Shown here one piece after another: positions 7,946 through 10,119 of a DNA stretch of 10,119 bases. The position numbers and the translations under genes are program-made. Under the pieces are notes generated by a model that saw nothing but the letters and a program-made list of their open reading frames with translations, did not search any database and had not been told where the DNA came from. Origin of the DNA: an uncultured Clostridium sp. Its GTDB lineage: Bacteria > Bacillota > Clostridia > TANB77 > CAG-508. Position 1 is the first letter of the stretch. Every line of letters starts with the position of its first letter. Location: contig CAOJXM010000020.1 of the NCBI GenBank assembly GCA_948465625.1, positions 1 through 10,119 on the forward strand, given 5' to 3'.

Positions 7946-7961
7946 ACTATTTATCAATAGT
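7946..7961 (-). other. Small hairpin just upstream of the oxidoreductase ribosome binding site
   Basis: ACTATT (7946-7951) and AATAGT (7956-7961) form a 6-pair stem with a 4-base loop, ending 5 bases before AGGAGG. It has no U-tract, so it is not a terminator. It could modestly affect translation or mRNA ends, or be chance in AT-rich DNA. Confidence 0.35.
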
Positions 7962-8000
7962 CTTACCAAAAGGAACAAAAAAATGTATAAAAGTTTAAAA

Positions 8001-8483
8001 TTACCAGTGATAGGTTTCGCCTTTGGAAATCTTAAAAGCACGAAAGAGTTGTTCTAACAAAAATACACGAATCAATTGATGCGGAAAAGTCATCTTTGAA
8101 AAACTAATCTTTTCATGAGCAAGGGACAACACATGCTCATTTAAGCCTAAAGTTCCACCAATTACAAACGTAATCGAACTATTAAGATTTAAAGCAATAT
8201 CGTCAAGTTTTTTAGAAAAATCTTCAGAACAAAATTGCTTTCCACTTAAATCCAAACAAAAAACAAAAGAATCCTTTTTTAGCTGTTCGAGAATATGATT
8301 ACACTCTTTTGCCTTAATATCTGAAATGATAGAAGGATTTAGTTTGTTTGGTAATTTTTCATCGGATAACTCAGTAATGTTCAAATTACAATACTTTGAA
8401 AGCCTTTTGGAATATTCCAAAACGGCTTCTTTTAAATAACTTTCTTTTAACTTTCCAACACAAACAATATGAATGTTAAGCAT
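8001..8483 (-). CDS. rlmH: 23S rRNA (pseudouridine1915-N3)-methyltransferase RlmH
   Basis: A 160-residue SPOUT-class methyltransferase that uses S-adenosylmethionine to methylate pseudouridine 1915 in helix 69 of 23S rRNA, late in 70S assembly. B. subtilis RlmH is of almost the same length. Visible motifs are FVIGG (106-110) of the trefoil-knot cofactor site, SFSKMTFPHQL (127-137), and the C-terminal GETYH. The protein ends in YHW, where family members usually end in YHK or YHR. The start is the ATG with AGGGAGG 4 bases upstream; a longer frame to 8540 would run into walJ. It is 10 bases downstream of walJ, so the two are in one operon. In staphylococci the 3' end of this gene is the SCC insertion site, but no recombinase or cassette is present here. 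Confidence 0.96.
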   Translation of the reverse strand: MLNIHIVCVGKLKESYLKEAVLEYSKRLSKYCNLNITELSDEKLPNKLNPSIISDIKAKECNHILEQLKKDSFVFCLDLSGKQFCSEDFSKKLDDIALNLNSSITFVIGGTLGLNEHVLSLAHEKISFSKMTFPHQLIRVFLLEQLFRAFKISKGETYHW

Positions 8484-8493
8484 AAATCCTCCC

Positions 8494-9321
8494 TTAAACA
8501 GCAGTATGTAAATTGGTAGAAACAGAACAACCAACATCAAATAATTGGGTTGGTTCTGTACGACTAGCTACACAAAGGTTAATATCTTTGGTAGAATAAT
8601 TACTCATAGACAACTCATTTACAACCGTTTGATAAGCTAAATCCGCAAAATTACTCTCCTTTGATAAATGGCCAATAACAGCATTGCTTAATCCACAACC
8701 AATTAAATGAGCAATTGTCTTTCCTGCTAAATGATTAGACAGATGTCCATTTGGTCCAGCAATTCTAGACTTTAAAACAAAAGGATAAGAAGAACACTTT
8801 AAAACTTCGGGATCATAATTCGATTCTAGCATTAAAAAATGACTTCCCTCCAATTTGTTCATAATATTAGAAGTAACATGACCTAAATCAGTAGCAATAC
8901 TTAACTTATTATTCTCATGAAAAAGGTTAAATCCACAAGGATTAGCAGCATCGTGAGGAATTAAAAAAGGTAAAATCTTTAAATCACCAATTTCGAAACA
9001 TTCTTCCAACTGAAAAGTTTTGATATTAGAACTTTCTAATTTATCTCTTTGTTTTGGCATAGCGTCCCAAGTTTTGGTATTAGCAAAAACAGGAAGATGG
9101 AACTTACTAGCAAGAGTACCCAAACCTTGTACATGGTCAGAATGTTCGTGAGTTACTAAAATAGCATCTAAATCAGAAGCCAAAACACCAATGGAAGCTA
9201 AAGCATCCTTTATTTTCTTCATACTGACTCCAGCATCAACTAATATTTTCGTATGTTCACTTTGAACAAACAAACTATTTCCAGTACTTCCACTATACAA
9301 ACTACAAAACTGCAACATCAT
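8494..9321 (-). CDS. walJ: Metallo-beta-lactamase-fold hydrolase WalJ/YycJ
   Basis: A 275-residue metallo-beta-lactamase-fold protein. The SGSTGNS segment near the N-terminus (residues 10-16) and the metal motif HEHSDH (His58, His60, Asp62, His63) are clear. His123 in PHDAANP, Asp145 in TDLGHV and His218 in IGHLSKES are likely further ligands. The family (YycJ/VicX/WalJ) belongs with the WalKR cell-wall regulon in Bacillus and has been linked to coordinating replication or double-strand DNA processing with division; its substrate is not settled. No walKR genes are in the window. GGAAGG precedes two adjacent ATGs (9321 and 9318); the protein may begin at either. It lies 17 bases after murA and 10 before rlmH. 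Confidence 0.92.
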   Translation of the reverse strand: MMLQFCSLYSGSTGNSLFVQSEHTKILVDAGVSMKKIKDALASIGVLASDLDAILVTHEHSDHVQGLGTLASKFHLPVFANTKTWDAMPKQRDKLESSNIKTFQLEECFEIGDLKILPFLIPHDAANPCGFNLFHENNKLSIATDLGHVTSNIMNKLEGSHFLMLESNYDPEVLKCSSYPFVLKSRIAGPNGHLSNHLAGKTIAHLIGCGLSNAVIGHLSKESNFADLAYQTVVNELSMSNYSTKDINLCVASRTEPTQLFDVGCSVSTNLHTAV

Positions 9322-9338
9322 AATCCTTCCTTTGTAAC

Positions 9339-10119
9339 TTATTCACTAACACGTTCAATATTAGCACCAATTTTTCTAAATTTATTCTCAATATGTTCAT
9401 AACCACGGTCAATATGTTCTAAATTGTAAATTTCGGTTTTGCCTTCTGCACAAATTCCTGCAATAATCAAAGCTGCACCAGCTCGTAAATCAGAAGCATA
9501 AACAGGAGCACCAGATAAAACATTGACTCCCTCAAAAAAGGCCGTTTTTCCTTGTGCCGTAATCTTGGCACCCATTTTATTTAACTCATCTGTATATTGA
9601 AATCTAGATTCCCAAATGCTTTCATTAATCGTACTATTGCCCTCAGCAGTAGAAAGAACCACTCCCATTTGTGGTTGTAAGTCCGTTGGAAAACCAGGGT
9701 AAGGTAAAGTTTTAATACTTGTTTTCGTTGGTCTATTATCACACCAAACATGAATACAATCTCCACCTAAATCCTCTGCATGAGCACCAATTTCTAAAAT
9801 TTTTGCGGTAATACATTCTAGATGTTTGGTAATACAATTTTTAATGACCAAATCTCCACGAGAAGCAACTGCTGCAAGCATAAAAGTACCAGCTTCTATT
9901 TGATCGGGAACAACACTATAAGAATTACAACCTGCTAACTTTTCTACAACATTAATCTTAATAACATCGGTACCAGCACCACGAATATCGGCTCCCATGG
10001 TATTTAAAAAATTAGCAACATCTACCACATGAGGTTCTTTTGCAGCATTATCAATAATCGTAGTGCCCTTTGCTAAAACAGAAGCAAGCATAACATTAAT
10101 CGTAGCACCAACAGAAACA
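9339..10119 (-). CDS. murA: UDP-N-acetylglucosamine 1-carboxyvinyltransferase MurA (C-terminal part; N-terminus off window)
   Basis: The frame runs off the right edge, leaving about 259 residues of a family usually near 420. It begins VSVGATINVMLASVLAKGTT, the conserved centre of MurA. The enzyme transfers enolpyruvate from phosphoenolpyruvate to UDP-GlcNAc, the first committed step of peptidoglycan synthesis, in the cytoplasm. Conserved segments include AKEPHVVDVANFL, EAGTFMLAAVASRGD, PYPGFPTDLQPQ, ASDLRAGAALIIAG with the catalytic-site Asp (Asp305 in E. coli), and HIDRGYEHIE with the conserved Arg near the C-terminus. The phosphoenolpyruvate-binding Cys and the start lie outside the window. 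Firmicutes often carry two paralogues (MurAA/MurAB), and the part seen does not decide which this is. The intact frame ends 17 bases before walJ, so it is probably the first visible gene of a murA-walJ-rlmH operon. Confidence 0.95.
   Translation of the reverse strand, partial: VSVGATINVMLASVLAKGTTIIDNAAKEPHVVDVANFLNTMGADIRGAGTDVIKINVVEKLAGCNSYSVVPDQIEAGTFMLAAVASRGDLVIKNCITKHLECITAKILEIGAHAEDLGGDCIHVWCDNRPTKTSIKTLPYPGFPTDLQPQMGVVLSTAEGNSTINESIWESRFQYTDELNKMGAKITAQGKTAFFEGVNVLSGAPVYASDLRAGAALIIAGICAEGKTEIYNLEHIDRGYEHIENKFRKIGANIERVSE

Noticed and set aside
7928..8010. SCC-type integration at the 3' end of rlmH
   Set aside because: No serine recombinase, no direct or inverted att repeats and no cassette genes; the next gene is an ordinary-looking oxidoreductase.
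7960..8040. Separate promoter for the oxidoreductase gene
   Set aside because: Best pairs (TTGTTC with GATAAA at 17 bases) match consensus at only 3 and 4 of 6 positions.

Overview
The window looks like chromosomal DNA from a low-GC, walled Firmicute (Bacillota), most likely an uncultured clostridial or erysipelotrichial gut-type lineage. The reasons are the very AT-rich DNA, the strong AGGAGG-type ribosome binding sites, a two-gene helicase-loader unit of the DnaB/DnaI kind found in Firmicutes, a neighbouring WalJ (YycJ) and RlmH pair, and a MurA gene, which argues against a wall-less mollicute. The genetic code appears standard. Genus-level assignment is not possible from the sequence alone.

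Layout. Bases 1-864 hold no convincing gene. The first 300 are about 11% GC and the following stretch is strongly purine-rich on the + strand. A 254-residue protein of unknown function follows (865-1629, +). Next is a complete gyrA (1721-4180, +) with its own near-consensus promoter. A long hairpin at 4204-4250, U-rich on both sides, separates gyrA from everything to its right and probably ends transcription from both directions. All remaining genes are on the - strand. Read in their own direction they are murA (partial, entering from the right edge), walJ, rlmH, a FAD/Rieske oxidoreductase of the YhfW type, and then, from a separate strong promoter, a DnaB/DnaD-like initiation protein and a DnaI/DnaC-like helicase loader.

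Function. gyrA and the dnaB-dnaI-like pair serve DNA topology and replication initiation. walJ, rlmH and murA serve the cell envelope and DNA-linked stress, ribosome maturation and peptidoglycan precursor synthesis. In Bacillus subtilis gyrA, walJ and rlmH all lie near oriC, so the window may come from an origin-proximal neighbourhood, but I see no oriC here. The FAD/Rieske enzyme is the only accessory metabolic gene.

The points most worth a second look are the unrecognised protein upstream of gyrA, the gene-free A-rich region beside it, the perfect DnaA-box 9-mer inside the bidirectional terminator, and the opposite third-codon-position bias (A in gyrA, T in walJ), which suggests the right-hand essential genes have long been on the lagging strand. 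I found no mobile element, CRISPR array, tRNA or rRNA, and no clear new multi-gene system.
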